This document shows positions 61,706-64,000 of a stretch of 64,000 nucleotides of DNA, in pieces; within the stretch, counting starts at the first letter, position 1, and each line of letters begins with the position of its first letter. The translations under genes and the position numbers were made by a program. The notes beneath the pieces were generated by a model that was given only the letters and a program-made list of their open reading frames with translations, did no database searches and was not told the DNA's origin. Source of the DNA: Pseudomonadota bacterium (GTDB lineage: Bacteria; Pseudomonadota; Alphaproteobacteria; Rhizobiales; Pleomorphomonadaceae); the NCBI GenBank assembly GCA_023436885.1, contig JAEZHI010000050.1, forward strand, positions 118,041-182,040. The letters run 5' to 3'.

Positions 61706-62341
61706 TCAGCCCCTGATCGCCGCCGCCTCGCGGGCCAGCGTTTCGATCCGCGACCAATCCTTGCTCTTGATAGCATTACCGGGGGCAACCCAGGAACCAC
61801 CCACGCAGATCACGTTTGGGAGTTCGAGATAGTCCCGGGCATTCTCGAGGCTGACCCCGCCCGTCGGGCAGAAGCGGATTTCCTGGAGCGGTGACGACAA
61901 CGCCTTGAGATAATTGGGACCGCCGGCGGGACCGGCCGGGAAGAACTTGAGGATCCGGAGACCGCGCTCGCGCGCCACCATGGCCTCAGACGCCGTAGCC
62001 ACCCCGGGAAGGATCGGCACGCCAAGCGCCGCGGCGGCGTCGAGCAGCTCGGGCGTCATGCCCGGACTGACCAGAAACTTGGCGCCGGCCTCGACGGCCG
62101 CCTTGGCCTGGCCAGCATCAAGCACCGTGCCAGCACCGACCACGCCGCCGGGGATTGCGCTCATCGCCGCGATCGCTTGGAGCGCAACCGGCGTGCGCAT
62201 GGTCACCTCGAGCGCAGGCAAGCCGCCCTTGACCAGGGCCGTACCGAGGGGAACGGCGTCTGCCAACTGATCGACGATCAGGACCGGCACCACAGGCGCG
62301 CGCGTCAGAACCTCGTTGAGGGCGGAAACGTCAATCATCAT
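61706..62341 (-). CDS. eda: 2-keto-3-deoxy-6-phosphogluconate aldolase
   Basis: This class I aldolase, 211 aa, splits KDPG into pyruvate and glyceraldehyde-3-phosphate. The Schiff-base lysine is K132 in RILKFFPA and the acid/base Glu is E45 in LEVTMRT. The start lies behind CGGAGAAAC; two adjacent ATGs exist. It follows kdgK by 20 bases on the same strand, so KDG made by the upstream dehydratase would be phosphorylated and cleaved within this operon. Confidence 0.93.
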   Translation of the reverse strand: MMIDVSALNEVLTRAPVVPVLIVDQLADAVPLGTALVKGGLPALEVTMRTPVALQAIAAMSAIPGGVVGAGTVLDAGQAKAAVEAGAKFLVSPGMTPELLDAAAALGVPILPGVATASEAMVARERGLRILKFFPAGPAGGPNYLKALSSPLQEIRFCPTGGVSLENARDYLELPNVICVGGSWVAPGNAIKSKDWSRIETLAREAAAIRG

Positions 62342-62361
62342 GTTTCTCCGAATGGAAGCGA

Positions 62362-63318
62362 TCAGCCGACCCTCAGGTCGTCGAACATGGACATGGGGGC
62401 CAGGGCCCCGCGCACGCAGATGACTCGCGCGGCCACCTTGTGGGCGAGCTCGGTCGCGGCAAAGCCATCAAGACCTGCCGATCGGCCAGCGAGATAACCG
62501 CCGTTGAAGCTGTCGCCGGCACCGGTGGTATCGACGGGGCGTTCACCGTTGGCGACAGGAAGGAAACGCTGCCCAGCCGGCGTGCGCACCAGCGCCGGAC
62601 TGGCGCCATCCTTGACGATGATTTCGCGGGGACCGAGCGCAGCGATCCGATCCGCCGTCGCCTCGGGCGATGGGTCGCCAAACAGCTCGGCATCATCGCG
62701 AAAGGTTGGCAGGGCAATGGTCGCCGCCCTGTAACCCTCGGTCGTTGCAGCGGCCATCGTCTCCCGATCCGGCCAGAGTCGCGGCCGGATGTTGGGATCG
62801 AAGGCGACTTCGCCGCCATCCTTGCGGAACTGATCGAGCACAGAGAACAGGCGCTGCCGATCCTCGGGCGTCAGGATCGCCAGCGTGATCCCGGAGAAAT
62901 AGGCGAGACCGACCCCATCGAGCGTTGCACGGAGGCGATCGACATTGGAAGCCAGAAGACGCGCAGCGGCGTCCTTCCGCCAGTATGTGAACGACCGCTC
63001 GGCACCGTCGAGTGTGATCAGGTAGAGCCCCAGGGTTCGATCGGGAATCCGGGCAATGGCTTGGGTATCCAGGCCATTATTCTCGAGAAAGTCGGTCATG
63101 CGCTGCGACAGCGCATCGGTGCCAACCGCCGATACGTAGCGAACCTTCCGGCGCTCGGATGACGTCAGGGCTCGGATGTACCAAGCCGTATTGAGTGTGT
63201 CGCCCGCAAAGCCCTGCCGGTAAAGGCCATCTGCATCGGGCGCCATTTCCACCATGCACTCGCCGATGCTGGCAATATCGCCAATTAGGTGACCGGCCTG
63301 CTTCGACTCGACCCTCAC
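62362..63318 (-). CDS. kdgK: 2-keto-3-deoxygluconate kinase
   Basis: This PfkB-family kinase, 318 aa, has the GAGDSFNGGY motif with catalytic D269 and the N-terminal GECMVEMAPD segment followed by AGDTLNTAWY, both typical of KDG kinases. Start GTG 63318 overlaps the stop of the dehydratase (GTGA). It phosphorylates 2-keto-3-deoxygluconate to KDPG, which the eda product splits. Confidence 0.93.
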   Translation of the reverse strand: MRVESKQAGHLIGDIASIGECMVEMAPDADGLYRQGFAGDTLNTAWYIRALTSSERRKVRYVSAVGTDALSQRMTDFLENNGLDTQAIARIPDRTLGLYLITLDGAERSFTYWRKDAAARLLASNVDRLRATLDGVGLAYFSGITLAILTPEDRQRLFSVLDQFRKDGGEVAFDPNIRPRLWPDRETMAAATTEGYRAATIALPTFRDDAELFGDPSPEATADRIAALGPREIIVKDGASPALVRTPAGQRFLPVANGERPVDTTGAGDSFNGGYLAGRSAGLDGFAATELAHKVAARVICVRGALAPMSMFDDLRVG

Positions 63319-64000
63319 AGTGTGACACCTGTCTTGAATATGACGATCTCACCGATGTCGTTGGTCTCGTTTCTGGTGGGTTTGCCGGAGGCGATGTCGA
63401 GGACGGCTTGGGCGAAGCTGTCGCGGAGGCCCGATACGGTGGTCTCACCGGTAGCGATCGGACCGGCGTCGAAGTCGATCCAGTGCGGCTTGCGGGTGGC
63501 AAGGTCGCTGTTGGTGGCGATCTTCATGGTCGGCACGACACCGCCGAGCGGCGTGCCGCGACCGGTGGTGAACAGCACCATGTGGCAGCCCGAGGCAGCG
63601 AGCGCGGTGACCGCGACGCCGTCATTGCCCGGCGCCGACAGGAGGTTGAGGCCGGGCTTCTTGATCCGGCCGGTATAGCCCACCACGTCGCGCACCGTGG
63701 AAAGACCCGCCTTCTGCGTGCAACCGAGCGACTTCTCCTCGAGCGTCGAGATGCCACCTGCCTTGTTGCCCGGCGAGGGATTCTCATAGATCGGCTGGTT
63801 GTTGTCGACATAGTAGCGCTTGAAGTCGTTGATCAGCGCCACCGTCTTGTCGAACACCTCGCGGTTCTCCGAGCGCTCCATCAAGAGCTGCTCGGCGCCG
63901 AACATCTCCGGCACTTCGGTGAGTACGGTGGTGCCGCCAATGCCGGTCAGCCAGTCGGAGAAGGCGCCGAGCAGCGGGTTGGCGGTGATCCCCGAGAAGC
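63315..64000 (-). CDS. uxaA: UxaA-family dehydratase (altronate/galactarate dehydratase), C-terminal part
   Basis: The reading frame is open to the window edge, so this is the C-terminal part of a gene continuing beyond 64000; the apparent ATG at 63914 is internal. Family blocks are SGITANPLLG, GGTTVLTEVPEMFGAEQLL, EEKSLGCTQKAG and GCHMVLFTTGRGTP. UxaA removes water from altronate to give 2-keto-3-deoxygluconate in the galacturonate pathway; D-galactarate dehydratase is a close relative and cannot be excluded. It overlaps kdgK and leads the operon uxaA-kdgK-eda-galM. Confidence 0.88.
   Translation of the reverse strand, partial: FSGITANPLLGAFSDWLTGIGGTTVLTEVPEMFGAEQLLMERSENREVFDKTVALINDFKRYYVDNNQPIYENPSPGNKAGGISTLEEKSLGCTQKAGLSTVRDVVGYTGRIKKPGLNLLSAPGNDGVAVTALAASGCHMVLFTTGRGTPLGGVVPTMKIATNSDLATRKPHWIDFDAGPIATGETTVSGLRDSFAQAVLDIASGKPTRNETNDIGEIVIFKTGVTL

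Noticed and set aside
1..64000. Insertion sequences, prophage, CRISPR arrays or origin of replication
   Set aside because: No transposase, integrase, phage structural gene, repeat-spacer array or DnaA-box cluster was recognised.

Overview
The window is a stretch of GC-rich chromosome, or possibly a large secondary replicon, from a Gram-negative bacterium. TamA/TamB, a TonB-dependent receptor, a nosRZDFYLX cluster with nosX and pseudoazurin, a DmeR/DmeF-type metal efflux pair and an sdhCDAB operon together point to an alphaproteobacterium, most likely of the order Hyphomicrobiales (Rhizobiales). That placement is inference from gene content, not from a marker-gene comparison. Almost everything is protein coding. 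No insertion sequence, prophage, CRISPR array or replication origin is visible. There is one RNA gene, tRNA-Ser(GGA).

Layout. (1) 1-11.9 kb: sugar catabolism and uptake. It holds the end of a fucose-isomerase-family gene, a split transketolase, an FGGY kinase, a strong terminator, a LacI-type regulator with two operators, an ABC sugar importer and a GH127 beta-L-arabinofuranosidase. The isomerase/transketolase/kinase set looks like the non-oxidative apiose (apulose-4-phosphate transketolase) pathway. (2) 12.1-22 kb: TamA-TamB, two aldo/keto reductases and an ABC exporter. (3) 21.8-23.1 kb: dmeRF-type metal efflux with a clear operator. (4) 23.2-31.7 kb: an ABC sugar importer divergent from mtnK and mtnA, then a SorC-type regulator divergent from a FucA-like class II aldolase. 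These genes fit an oxygen-independent methylthioribose/5-deoxyribose shunt to DHAP with its own importer and regulator.

(5) 31.7-42.2 kb: nitrous oxide respiration, nosRZDFYLX preceded by pseudoazurin and nnrS, with two matching FNR/NnrR-like boxes. No nitrite or nitric oxide reductase lies in the window. (6) 42.2-45.8 kb: an AraC regulator and a TonB siderophore receptor, with paired repeats upstream. (7) 46-53.1 kb: YbaK and DUF1737 proteins, an SbmA/BacA-like ABC transporter with its own ATPase domain, a GH3 beta-glucosidase, a GH144-like (PF10091) glucanase and an alpha/beta hydrolase. This is a possible beta-1,2-glucan utilisation set. (8) 53.1-57.3 kb: sdhC-sdhD-sdhA-(DUF3052)-sdhB. (9) 57.3-58.8 kb: a loosely coding region with a large palindrome, a low-molecular-weight phosphatase relative lacking its P-loop arginine, and tRNA-Ser. 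(10) 58.9-60.5 kb: a TetR regulator and a beta-hydroxyacid dehydrogenase sharing an operator motif. (11) 60.6-64 kb: galM, eda, kdgK and a uxaA-type dehydratase running off the window, i.e. hexuronate degradation through KDG and KDPG.

Both ends of the window, and the middle in part, deal with plant cell-wall sugars (apiose or pentosides, beta-L-arabinofuranosides, galacturonate). Combined with scavenging of methylthioribose, siderophore uptake and N2O respiration, this suggests a plant- or soil-associated facultative anaerobe. All functions are assigned by reading translated motifs; no database search was available.
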